Both the position numbers and the translations under genes were made by a program. Shown here in pieces: positions 1 through 7,666 of a stretch of DNA of 64,000 nt. Position 1 is the stretch's first letter. Each line of letters begins with the position of its first letter. The DNA is from Streptomyces sp. NBC_00582 (GTDB lineage: Bacteria > Actinomycetota > Actinomycetes > Streptomycetales > Streptomycetaceae). The stretch lies in contig NZ_CP107772.1 of the NCBI RefSeq assembly GCF_036345155.1, forward strand, positions 7,130,001-7,194,000, in the 5' to 3' direction. A model generated the notes under the pieces. That model was not told the DNA's origin and did no database searches. It was given only the letters and a program-made list of their open reading frames with translations.

Positions 1-564
1 CGGGAACGGCTGCAGAACTGGTCGAAGGCCGGTGAGAAGGGTTCGAGGCGCCGGCTGCTCGGGGTGCTGAACTCCTCGCGCTATCTGACCCTTCTCGACA
101 CCCTGGACGCGCTGATCGCCGATCCGCCGGCGCTGAAGGCGGCCGGCAGGAAGCCGGAGAAGGTCCTCGCGAAGGCCGTACGCAAGGACTTCGCGAAGGT
201 GTCCGCGCTGATGGAGGAGGCCATGGAGCAGCCGCCCGGCGCCGACCGCGACCTCGCGCTGCACGAGGCCCGCAAGAAGGCCAAGCGGACGCGGTACGCG
301 GCGGAGACGGCCCGCCCCGTCCTCGGCCGTCCGGCGAAGGACCTGGTCAAGTCCATGAAGTCGCTCCAGAGCCTGCTCGGCGACCACCAGGACAGCGTCA
401 TGGCCCGTACGACCCTGCGCGAGCTGTCCGCCGTGGCGCACGCGGCGGGGGAGAACGGGTTCACGTACGGCGTGCTGTACGCCCGTGAGGAGCGGCGCGC
501 GGAGCGGGTCGAGGAGGCCGTACCCGGGGCGTGGAGGGAGACCAGCGGCTCGATGGAGGTTTAG
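1..564 (+). CDS. CHAD-domain protein, 3' part only
   Basis: The reading frame is open from base 1, so the gene begins upstream of the window and only about the last 187 residues are visible. The LHEARKKAKRTRYAAE stretch, with regularly spaced basic residues on helices, is typical of CHAD (conserved histidine alpha-helical) domains, which often follow a CYTH domain and are known to bind polyphosphate. The C-terminus ends in a short Glu/Arg-rich helix. A PPK2-type polyphosphate kinase lies 3 kb downstream, which fits a polyphosphate link but does not prove one. Whether an N-terminal CYTH domain is present cannot be seen. The family call is fairly firm; the function is open. Confidence 0.8.
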   Translation, partial: RERLQNWSKAGEKGSRRRLLGVLNSSRYLTLLDTLDALIADPPALKAAGRKPEKVLAKAVRKDFAKVSALMEEAMEQPPGADRDLALHEARKKAKRTRYAAETARPVLGRPAKDLVKSMKSLQSLLGDHQDSVMARTTLRELSAVAHAAGENGFTYGVLYAREERRAERVEEAVPGAWRETSGSMEV

Positions 565-658
565 GACGGCTTTGATCGCGATTTTCGCGGGCGGGGGAGT
601 GCTCCGGGCACGTTACGCTTGATGGTCACCCCAGTCAGCTCACGAAGGTAACGCCGCG

Positions 659-2599
659 ATGTCTGTCGAGTCGGTCTTCCCACAGCTCGAAGCCTTGCTC
701 CCGCACGTGCAGAAGCCGATCCAGTACGTCGGGGGCGAGCTCAACTCCACGGTCAAGCCGTGGGAGTCCTGTGACGTCCGCTGGGCGCTCATGTACCCGG
801 ACGCGTACGAGGTCGGTCTGCCCAACCAGGGCGTCATGATCCTCTACGAGGTGCTGAACGAGCAGGACGGCGTCCTCGCCGAGCGCACCTACAGCGTGTG
901 GCCGGACCTGGAGGCGCTGATGCGGGAGCACCGCGTCCCGCAGTTCACGGTCGACAGCCACCGCCCGGTGAAGGCCTTCGACGTGTTCGGCCTGTCCTTC
1001 TCCACCGAGCTCGGCTACACGAACATGCTCACGGCCCTGGACCTGGCCGGCATCCCCCTGGAGTCCAAGGACCGTACGCTCGACGACCCGATCGTCCTGG
1101 CGGGCGGCCACGCGGCCTTCAACCCGGAGCCGATCGCCGACTTCATCGACGCGGCGGTCATCGGCGACGGCGAGCAGGCCGTCCTCGACATGACGCGGAT
1201 CATCAAGGAGTGGAAGGCCGAGGGCCGCCCCGGCGGCCGCGAGGAGGTCCTCTTCCGCCTCGCCAGGACCGGGAACGTCTACATCCCGGCCTTCTACGAC
1301 GTCGAGTACCTCCCCGACGGCCGGATCGCCCGCGTGGTCCCCAACAAGTCGGGCGTCCCGTGGCGCGTCTCCAAGCACACGGTCATGGACCTCGACGAGT
1401 GGCCCTACCCCAAGCAGCCCCTGGTCCCCCTCGCCGAGACCGTCCACGAGCGCATGTCCGTCGAGATCTTCCGCGGCTGCACGCGCGGCTGCCGCTTCTG
1501 CCAGGCGGGCATGATCACCCGCCCGGTGCGCGAGCGCTCGATCACGGGCATCGGCGAGATGGTCGAGAAGGGCCTGAAGGCGACGGGCTTCGAGGAGGTG
1601 GGTCTGCTGTCGTTGTCGAGTGCGGACCACTCGGAGATCGGCGACATCGCCAAGGGCCTGGCCGACCGCTACGAAGAGGACAAGATCGGCCTGTCCCTCC
1701 CCTCCACCCGCGTCGACGCCTTCAACGTCGACCTGGCGAACGAACTGACGCGCAACGGCCGCCGCTCGGGCCTCACCTTCGCCCCCGAGGGCGGCTCGGA
1801 ACGCATGCGCAAGGTCATCAACAAGATGGTGTCGGAGGAGGACCTCATCCGCACCGTCGCGACGGCCTACGGCAACGGCTGGCGCCAGGTGAAGCTGTAC
1901 TTCATGTGCGGCCTCCCCACGGAGACCGACGAGGACGTCCTCCAGATCGCCGACATGGCCGCGAACGTCATCGCCAAGGGCCGCGAGGTCTCCCGCGCCA
2001 ACGACATCCGCTGCACGGTCTCGATCGGCGGCTTCGTCCCCAAGCCCCACACCCCCTTCCAGTGGGCCCCGCAACTGTCGGCGGAGGAGACGGACGCCCG
2101 CCTGGAGAAGCTGCGGGACAAGATCCGCGGCGACAAGAAGTACGGCCGCTCGATCGGCTTCCGCTACCACGACGGCAAGCCCGGCATCGTCGAGGGCCTG
2201 CTCTCGCGTGGCGACCGCCGCATCGGCGCCGTGATCCGCGCGGTCTACGAGGACGGCGGCCGCTTCGACGGCTGGCGCGAGCACTTCTCCTACGACCGCT
2301 GGATGACCTGCGCCGACAAGGCCCTGGACCCCTTCGGCGTCGACGTCGACTGGTACACCACCCGCGAGCGCACCTACGAGGAGGTCCTCCCCTGGGACCA
2401 CCTCGACTCCGGCCTCGACAAGGACTGGCTCTGGGAGGACTGGCAGGACGCCCTCGACGAAACGGAGGTCGAGGACTGCCGCTGGACCCCCTGTTTCGAC
2501 TGCGGCGTCTGCCCCGCCATGGACACCTCAATCCAAATCGGCCCGACCGGCAAGAAACTGCTGCCGCTGACGGTGAAGAACACCGCTCCGACCAGCTGA
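659..2599 (+). CDS. TIGR03960-family B12-binding/radical SAM protein
   Basis: A 646-residue protein. The N-terminal ~200 residues resemble a B12-binding-like domain (YPDAYEVGLPNQG, ADFIDAAVIGDGE). A radical SAM domain follows with the [4Fe-4S] cysteines C274, C278 and C281 (CTRGCRFC), then GG-type SAM motifs such as LTFAPEGGSERMR. The C-terminus has a Cys cluster (CFDCGVCPAMD) that could hold a second cluster. The ATG at 659 is preceded by GAAGG at a good distance. The family co-occurs with TIGR03936, found here about 4 kb downstream, and is often near rne/rplU in actinomycetes; no reaction is established to my knowledge. A TACGCT hexamer at 614-619 could be its -10 box. Confidence 0.88.
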   Translation: MSVESVFPQLEALLPHVQKPIQYVGGELNSTVKPWESCDVRWALMYPDAYEVGLPNQGVMILYEVLNEQDGVLAERTYSVWPDLEALMREHRVPQFTVDSHRPVKAFDVFGLSFSTELGYTNMLTALDLAGIPLESKDRTLDDPIVLAGGHAAFNPEPIADFIDAAVIGDGEQAVLDMTRIIKEWKAEGRPGGREEVLFRLARTGNVYIPAFYDVEYLPDGRIARVVPNKSGVPWRVSKHTVMDLDEWPYPKQPLVPLAETVHERMSVEIFRGCTRGCRFCQAGMITRPVRERSITGIGEMVEKGLKATGFEEVGLLSLSSADHSEIGDIAKGLADRYEEDKIGLSLPSTRVDAFNVDLANELTRNGRRSGLTFAPEGGSERMRKVINKMVSEEDLIRTVATAYGNGWRQVKLYFMCGLPTETDEDVLQIADMAANVIAKGREVSRANDIRCTVSIGGFVPKPHTPFQWAPQLSAEETDARLEKLRDKIRGDKKYGRSIGFRYHDGKPGIVEGLLSRGDRRIGAVIRAVYEDGGRFDGWREHFSYDRWMTCADKALDPFGVDVDWYTTRERTYEEVLPWDHLDSGLDKDWLWEDWQDALDETEVEDCRWTPCFDCGVCPAMDTSIQIGPTGKKLLPLTVKNTAPTS

Positions 2600-2802
2600 A
2601 CGAGATCGGGGGAGTGAGCGAGGCGCTGCGGCGGGGGTCACAGAGGATGAGGTGGCCGCAGCGCTGAGTTCGTTCGGGCTTTCGCAAGGTCGGCAGCGGC
2701 GTGTGCCGCTGGCGCGGTGGGCTGTCGCCTGAGTGGCCGCTCTCAGTTCGTGAGGCTTCACCTGACTTCGTAGCGTGGTGATACCGCTGCGGAGGAGGTG
2801 GC

Positions 2803-3321
2803 ATGCCAGCGAGCGAACCGGATGCCGGTGGTCTGGCGTCCCCGCCGGGGCCCCCGGTGAAGAAGCGGCGGCGGCACGGCTGTCTCTGGGGGTGCGTCGG
2901 CGCTCTGGTCGCGGTGATCGCCATCGGCGGAGTTGTGCTCGCGATCGCGCCGGGAGACAGCGATGAGACCACGACTGCCGCGCCCAGTGAGACCAACGAG
3001 GGGACGCCGCAGGAGAAGACGCGGGAACCCCAGGGTGAACGAGCGGACCTCGTCAGCTTCCGGCTGGACGATCGCTCACAAGCCGGTGTCACCGATGTCT
3101 GGGTCGTCTGGACGGTCCGGAACAGCAGCGGTGAGAAGTCCGACTACGCGTGGGACTGGGAGGCGGTCGACGCCGATGGCGTCCGGCTGACGAACGGATC
3201 CCAGCTGGAGACCGACGTCCAGCCTGGCCAGACTGCTCGGGGCGAGTACTTCACGACGCTCAAGAGCGTGAACGGCGTCAAGCTCAACATCACCGGCTTC
3301 GACCGCACTGTCAGCTACTGA
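2803..3321 (+). CDS. Single-pass membrane-anchored hypothetical protein
   Basis: A 172-residue protein with a Pro-rich cytoplasmic start, a Lys/Arg cluster (KKRRRHG), one transmembrane segment (about residues 30-48, LWGCVGALVAVIAIGGVVLA), a Thr/Glu-rich linker and a C-terminal domain of about 90 residues. That domain (VWVVWTVRNSSGEKSDYAWDWEAVDADG) looks like a small extracellular beta-sandwich of the DUF4352/FxLYD type seen in many actinobacterial membrane-anchored proteins. The start is well supported by GGAGGAGG just before the ATG. It stands alone between convergently spaced housekeeping genes. No enzymatic motif is visible, and the function is unknown. Confidence 0.75.
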   Translation: MPASEPDAGGLASPPGPPVKKRRRHGCLWGCVGALVAVIAIGGVVLAIAPGDSDETTTAAPSETNEGTPQEKTREPQGERADLVSFRLDDRSQAGVTDVWVVWTVRNSSGEKSDYAWDWEAVDADGVRLTNGSQLETDVQPGQTARGEYFTTLKSVNGVKLNITGFDRTVSY

Positions 3322-3374
3322 GCAGACCGACGCGCCTGGATCCATGCGGCCGAACTTCCTCTCAAGAGCACGGC

Positions 3375-3392
3375 GCCCCCGTGGGAGGGGGC
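3375..3392 (+). terminator. Weak GC hairpin after the membrane protein gene
   Basis: GCCCCC and GGGGGC arms of 6 bp enclose a 6-base loop, about 50 bases after the stop at 3321. There is no T-run, so it is only a weak candidate for a terminator. Confidence 0.3.
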
Positions 3393-3499
3393 ACTGTCGT
3401 GTGCGCGGGAACCACCCGCTGAGGGTGAGGTCGTAGGGGTTCGGTCGGTTGATGCTGCTGTGGGGAGTGGGGGCACGGCGGCGAAGGGATCGGCGGGCG

Positions 3500-4471
3500 A
3501 TGGGCGACGAGAGGGCCGGGCGGATCGCGGAGTTCGTTCGTCCGTTGCGGGTCGAGCCGGGCCGCGGGGTGCGGCTGGGGGAGGACTTCGATCCGCGGTA
3601 CAAGGCGGGGATCCGGAAGAAGAGCGACGGCGTCGAGCTGCTGCAGAACGGGGTCGAGCTGCTCGCCGACTACCAGCGGCGGCTGGCCGCGCAGGACACC
3701 CACGGGGTGCTGGTGTGTCTGCAGGCGCTGGACGCCGGCGGCAAGGACGGCACGATCCGGCATGTGATGAGCGGCGTCAACCCGCAGGGCGAGCGGGTGG
3801 CGTCCTTCAAGGTGCCCTCGGACGTGGAACTCGATCACGACTACCTCTGGCGCTACCACCGCGAGCTGCCCCGGCGCGGGGAGATCGGCATCTTCAACCG
3901 GTCCCACTACGAGGAGGTCCTGGTGGTCCGGGTGCACCAGGAGAACCTCGGACGCCAGAAACTGCCCGACGCGGCCCGTGGCCCGGACGTGTGGGAGCGC
4001 CGGTATCGCGAGATCAACGACTGGGAGCGTTATCTGAGCGACAACGGCTTCGTCGTTGTCAAGATTTTTCTGAATCTGTCCAAGGAGGAGCAGCGGGTCC
4101 GCTTCCTCAAGCGCATCGACGTCCCCGAGCGGAACTGGAAGTTCTCACCGGCCGACGTCCGCGAGCGCGCCCGGTGGGACGACTACCAGAAGGCGTTCTC
4201 GCAGATGCTGTCGGCGACCAGCACCCCCTGGGCACCCTGGTACGTCATTCCGGCCGACCGCAAGTGGTTCGCACGGGTGTGCGTGAGCGCGGTGCTGGCG
4301 CACACCCTGATCGGTATCGACCCCCGCTATCCGGAGGTCGACGAGCAGACCCGACGGGAACTGGCCGAGGTCAAACGCGACCTGGAGCGCCAGGCACCCA
4401 AGGGTGAGCCGGCCGATCCCTACGCGGCGAAGGGCAAGCAGAAGAGCAAGCGAAAGAGCGAGCGGGCGTGA
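3500..4471 (+). CDS. PPK2-family polyphosphate kinase / polyphosphate:nucleotide phosphotransferase
   Basis: About 323 residues from the ATG at 3500; in-frame starts at 3449/3452 exist but would add a basic tail that is not family-like. The Walker A-like loop LDAGGKDGT (D78-T85, K82) is diagnostic of PPK2, and FNRSHYEEVLVVRVH and the lid region with conserved arginines (EERNWKFS-type) follow. The enzymes move phosphate between polyphosphate and nucleoside mono- or diphosphates in the cytosol. The C-terminus is a Lys-rich tail (KQKSKRKSERA). An AAGGGA sequence sits about 10 bases before the chosen start. A CHAD-domain gene nearby supports a polyphosphate context. Which nucleotide is used cannot be told. 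Confidence 0.88.
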   Translation: MGDERAGRIAEFVRPLRVEPGRGVRLGEDFDPRYKAGIRKKSDGVELLQNGVELLADYQRRLAAQDTHGVLVCLQALDAGGKDGTIRHVMSGVNPQGERVASFKVPSDVELDHDYLWRYHRELPRRGEIGIFNRSHYEEVLVVRVHQENLGRQKLPDAARGPDVWERRYREINDWERYLSDNGFVVVKIFLNLSKEEQRVRFLKRIDVPERNWKFSPADVRERARWDDYQKAFSQMLSATSTPWAPWYVIPADRKWFARVCVSAVLAHTLIGIDPRYPEVDEQTRRELAEVKRDLERQAPKGEPADPYAAKGKQKSKRKSERA

Positions 4472-4833
4472 CCGCGCCGACGCACACCCCGCAGCCGCGG
4501 CAGCGCGCGACGGACGGTCGGCCGTGGTGCGCGCTTCCCACCGAGGACGTGGCCGCCGCGCTCGGCGTAGATCCCACCGACGGGCTGTCCGCCGGCCGGG
4601 CGGCCGAGCCGCTCCGCACGAACGGCCCGAACGCGCTGCCGGAGGAGCGGGCCGTGCCTGGCCAGCGCCGCTGTCTCGCCGGTGCTCATGGTCCTGAACG
4701 CGGTCGTCGGGGTGCGGCAGGAGGGCAAGGCGGAGAGCGCCAGGGGCAGTTCGGCTGGGCGCTGGTTCCCGCGGTGGCCCTGCTGGCGCCGTGGGAGCTG
4801 GGCAAGGCCCTGGTCCGTAAGGACACCAAGTGA
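4468..4833 (+). pseudogene. Remnant of a cation-transporting P-type ATPase
   Basis: The frame begins GTG overlapping the PPK2 stop. Its first ~50 residues (WCALPTEDVAAALG then GLSAGRAAEPL and NGPNALPEE) are a typical N-terminal cation ATPase domain. At about 4658 the homology shifts to the next frame, which reads CLASAAVSPVLMVLNAVVG and then VRQEGKAESA, matching the start of the first membrane region. The original frame then ends with FGWALVPAVALLAPWELGKA, typical of the extreme C-terminus of such pumps. The P-domain (DKTGT) and nearly all of the roughly 900-residue pump are missing. So a large internal deletion plus a frameshift has left only both ends. It cannot be a working pump. Confidence 0.75.
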
Positions 4834-4880
4834 GACCAAGTGAGACCGAGTGAGACCGACTGAGAACCGAGTGAGAACAG
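4831..4880. repeat. Short tandem repeat, about 10 bp
   Basis: TGAGACCAAG, TGAGACCGAG and TGAGACCGAC follow each other exactly, then two slightly altered units (TGAGAACCGAG, TGAGAACAG). It lies between the ATPase remnant and the next gene, just before that gene's ribosome binding site. Confidence 0.8.
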
Positions 4881-4897
4881 AGAAAGGTGATTTCGAC

Positions 4898-5254
4898 ATG
4901 GCAACCGCATCCGAGACCCCCGTCCTCGACACCCTCGCCGCCATGACCATCGACTCCGTCGAACGCTGTCACATGGACGCGCGGACGCTCATCCTCACCC
5001 GTATCGCCGCCCTCGTGGCCGTGGACGCGCCGGCCATCTCCTACCTGGCGCACGTCGATCCGGCGGTCAAGGCCGAACTGACCGTCGAGGAACTGCAGGA
5101 CGTCCTCGTCGCCATCGCGCCCGTCGTGGGCAGCGCACGCGTCATGTCGGCGGCCGGCCACATCGCGCAGGCCTTCGGTGTCGCCATCGCGCTCGCGGAG
5201 GCCGAGGCGGAGGCGATCGCCAACGCCGAGGCGCAGAGCCGCGGCATGTCCTGA
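4898..5254 (+). CDS. Carboxymuconolactone decarboxylase-like (AhpD-fold) small protein
   Basis: A 118-residue all-helical protein. The pattern DARTLILTRIAALVAVDAP followed by a short helix pair and LQDVLVAIAPVVGSARVMSA is that of the carboxymuconolactone decarboxylase/AhpD family as found in actinobacteria. The CxxC pair of true AhpD peroxidases is not present, so an alkylhydroperoxidase role is unlikely. The start ATG at 4898 is preceded by AAAGGTG. It sits between the ATPase remnant and a large membrane protein and has no obvious operon partner. The role is unknown. Confidence 0.7.
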   Translation: MATASETPVLDTLAAMTIDSVERCHMDARTLILTRIAALVAVDAPAISYLAHVDPAVKAELTVEELQDVLVAIAPVVGSARVMSAAGHIAQAFGVAIALAEAEAEAIANAEAQSRGMS

Positions 5255-5336
5255 ACCACCCACGCCGGGCACGGTTTTGTCATTCGTCCGGCTGATTCGG
5301 TGCATCCTGCGGGCGGGTTGAGGCGTCTACACCGGT

Positions 5337-6530
5337 ATGGACCTGCAGAAACCGCCCGCCGAGCCGTATGAGCCGCGTCAGCCGGAGGGATGTCTCGTCG
5401 TCGCGATCCGGCTGCCCGTGCGGATCGTGGTGCTCGTGCTGGTCGTGCCCGTGCGGATGGTCTGGGACGCCCTGGTCGTCACCGGCCGCTTCCTGCGGGA
5501 CGCCCTGCTCAGGCCTCTGGGCAGGGCCCTGCTGTGGCTGGGGCGGATGCTGTTCCTGTGGCCGCTGGTGGGACTGTGGCGGTACGTCCTCGTCCCGGCC
5601 GGCCACGCCCTGGTCCGCCTCGGGCGCGTACTGCTGGTCGTCCCCGCCGTCGCCCTGTACCGCCATGTCCTGACCCCGGTCGGGCAGGCCGCCGTATGGC
5701 TTGCACGGCGGGTCGGCGCCGGGTGCGCGTGGCTGTACGCGCGCGTGCTCACCCCCGCCGGGCACGCGGTGCTGTGGCTGGTGCGGTACGGGGTCGTCGT
5801 CCCCGTGCTGTGGCTGGTGCGGTACGGGGTCGTCGTCCCCGTGCGGTGGCTGGTGCGGTACGGGGTCGTCGTCCCCGTGCGGTGGCTGGTCCGGTACCTG
5901 GTCGTCGTACCCGCCCGCCGGGTGTACGAGTGGATCCTCGCGCCGGTCGGACGGGCGGCCGCCTGGTGCGCGCTGGGGCTCTGGCGGCTGCTCGGGCTGC
6001 TGCTCACGGGGCTCGGGGTGGCCGTGTACTGGATCGCGCGGGTGCTGCTGGTGCTGCCCGCGGTCGCGCTGTGGCGCTGGGTGCTCGCCCCCGTCGGGCG
6101 CTTCCTCGCCGTCCTCGCGCGCGAGGTCGCGGACGCGCTCGGGCACGCCTGGCGGATCGCGGGGCACCTCTCGCGCGCCGTCGGCCGGTTCCTCGCCACC
6201 CTCTTCCGGTGGATCTTCGTCGAGCCGGTGCGCTGGGTGTACCGGACCGTCCTCACCCCGGTCGGGCACGTCGTCCGCGACCTCGTCCTCAAGCCCGCCG
6301 CGCAGGCCGCGCGCGCCGTGGGACGGGCGACCCGGCAGGCCCTCGCCTCCGCGCGCGAGACCGTCCGGCAGACACGGGCCGACGTACGGCGGATGCTGTT
6401 CGGGGAGCCCCGGGAAGCGGTGGTTCGGCCCCGGGAGAGGGAAGCGGTGCTCCGGCGGGAACCGAGGCCGCTCGGCACACGTACTCTTGATAGCAGTACG
6501 ACCGCTCTCACGAAACTCACGAAGGACTGA
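5337..6530 (+). CDS. Repeat-rich integral membrane protein
   Basis: A 397-residue protein dominated by hydrophobic, Val/Leu/Trp-rich segments that alternate with single Arg residues (LWLVRYGVVVPV type), from about residue 20 to 290. The C-terminal ~100 residues are basic and helical (RQTRADVRRMLF, REREAVLRREPRPL). Four near-identical 12-residue units at about residues 146-193 are encoded by a 36-bp tandem repeat. The pattern could form amphipathic or membrane-lying helices rather than clean transmembrane spans. It ends just before the TIGR03936 gene, whose possible CTG start is 7 bases after this stop, so the two may be co-transcribed. I do not recognise a function. Confidence 0.7.
   Translation: MDLQKPPAEPYEPRQPEGCLVVAIRLPVRIVVLVLVVPVRMVWDALVVTGRFLRDALLRPLGRALLWLGRMLFLWPLVGLWRYVLVPAGHALVRLGRVLLVVPAVALYRHVLTPVGQAAVWLARRVGAGCAWLYARVLTPAGHAVLWLVRYGVVVPVLWLVRYGVVVPVRWLVRYGVVVPVRWLVRYLVVVPARRVYEWILAPVGRAAAWCALGLWRLLGLLLTGLGVAVYWIARVLLVLPAVALWRWVLAPVGRFLAVLAREVADALGHAWRIAGHLSRAVGRFLATLFRWIFVEPVRWVYRTVLTPVGHVVRDLVLKPAAQAARAVGRATRQALASARETVRQTRADVRRMLFGEPREAVVRPREREAVLRREPRPLGTRTLDSSTTALTKLTKD
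5772..5915 (+). repeat. 36-bp tandem repeat, 4 units, in-frame
   Basis: Units start at 5772, 5808, 5844 and 5880. The first three differ only at the first two bases of the unit (CTG versus CGG). The fourth is diverged. Each encodes 12 residues, (L/R)WLVRYGVVVPV, inside the membrane protein. Confidence 0.92.
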
Positions 6531-6578
6531 ACGACACTGGGCAAGCGACAGCCCGAAGGCCCGCCGCCCGCACCCGCG

Positions 6579-7361
6579 GTGCAGCGCATCCGACTGCGCT
6601 ACACCAAGCGCGGCCGCCTCCGGTTCACCAGCCACCGTGACTTCCAGCGCGCCTTCGAGCGCGCGTTGCGCCGTGCCGAGGTGCCGATGGCGTACTCGGC
6701 GGGGTTCACGCCGCACCCGAAGGTGTCGTACGCCAATGCCGCACCCACCGGCACGGGCAGCGAGGCGGAGTACCTGGAGATCGCCCTGACCGCGGCGCGC
6801 GAACCGGAGACGCTGCGCGCGCTGCTCGACGAGTCGCTGCCCACCGGGCTCGACATCGTCGACGCGGTCGAGGCCCGCACCTCGGGCCTCGCCGACCGGC
6901 TCACGGCCTCCGTGTGGGAGCTGCGGCTCGACGGAGTGGACCCGGCCGACGCCGAACGCGCCGTCCAGGCCTTCACCGCCGCCGAGTCCGTCGAGGTCCA
7001 GCGCATGACCAAGAACGGCGTGCGCACCTTCGACGCCCGCTCGGCGGTCGTACGACTGGAAACACGACCCGGAACGCAACTCGGAACGCAACTCGGAACG
7101 CAACTCGAAACACAGAGTGAAACGGCTGATAGGCCGACCGACCGGCCCTGTGCGATACTGCGGCTGGTTGTTCGGCACGTGACGCCTGCCGTACGACCCG
7201 ACGACGTCCTGTCCGGTCTCCGCGCCGTGGCCGACCTGGCGCCGCCGGTCCCCGCAGCGGTGACCAGGCTGGCGCAGGGGCTGCTCGATGAAGAGACCGG
7301 CGCGGTGACCGACCCGCTCGCGCCCGACCGCGAGGCAGCCGAGGCCCTCACAACGGCCTAG
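6579..7361 (+). CDS. TIGR03936-family radical-SAM-associated protein (DUF2344)
   Basis: A 260-residue protein beginning QRIRLRYTKRGRLRFTSHRD and containing AYSAGFTPHPKVSYANA, both signatures of the DUF2344/TIGR03936 family. In other bacteria this domain is fused to, or encoded beside, a TIGR03960-like radical SAM protein, which here is at 659-2599. The GTG at 6579 has no ribosome site. An in-frame CTG at 6537, 10 bases after GAAGGA, could be the real start and would add GKRQPEGPPPAPA. A 12-bp tandem repeat inserts GTQLGTQLGTQL at about residues 165-176. It precedes rne, the usual arrangement. Its biochemical role is not established. Confidence 0.82.
   Translation: MQRIRLRYTKRGRLRFTSHRDFQRAFERALRRAEVPMAYSAGFTPHPKVSYANAAPTGTGSEAEYLEIALTAAREPETLRALLDESLPTGLDIVDAVEARTSGLADRLTASVWELRLDGVDPADAERAVQAFTAAESVEVQRMTKNGVRTFDARSAVVRLETRPGTQLGTQLGTQLETQSETADRPTDRPCAILRLVVRHVTPAVRPDDVLSGLRAVADLAPPVPAAVTRLAQGLLDEETGAVTDPLAPDREAAEALTTA
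7071..7106 (+). repeat. 12-bp tandem repeat, 3 perfect units, in-frame
   Basis: GGAACGCAACTC occurs three times in direct succession at 7071, 7083 and 7095, flanked by degenerate units on each side. It encodes GTQL repeats in a linker of the TIGR03936 protein. Confidence 0.9.
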
Positions 7362-7666
7362 GGACTGCCGCCGCGAAGGCGTCGGCGAAGGAAGGTTCCG
7401 CACAAGGACGGGCGTCGTAGCGCCGCCCTCGTACTCGGGAGCCACCTGGGTCGGGCAGCGCACCCACCAGAAGACTTTCGCCAGGCCGTACGCAACAGGG
7501 CTACGGAACCGGCGAGACAGGACACAGAGAGCTCCCGTGCGGCGGCCGCGCCCCGGACGGCGGCACCGCGCACAGCGCGAGCCGCGGACGTCAACGGCGA
7601 CCGATCCCTGGTGATCGGCGCCGGGCCCGGTGCGGCGCCCGGGAGCCTGACGGGAGACACACCCGC
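7362..7666 (+). other. Long 5' leader of the RNase E/G gene
   Basis: A 305-base stretch without a convincing gene between TIGR03936 and rne. It contains several GC-rich inverted repeats close to the start codon, for example GCGCCG and CGGCGC arms near 7617-7640. RNase E genes in other bacteria are autoregulated through structured leaders, so this may be one, but I see no conserved element that proves it. Confidence 0.4.

Noticed and set aside
635..2401. A 588-codon open frame on the minus strand opposite the TIGR03960 gene
   Set aside because: It is the usual antisense shadow of a high-GC gene; the plus-strand protein has clear radical SAM motifs, and the minus product is low-complexity Val/Ala/Arg sequence.
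5772..5915. Possible CRISPR-like array
   Set aside because: Units are contiguous without spacers and in-frame in a coding gene.
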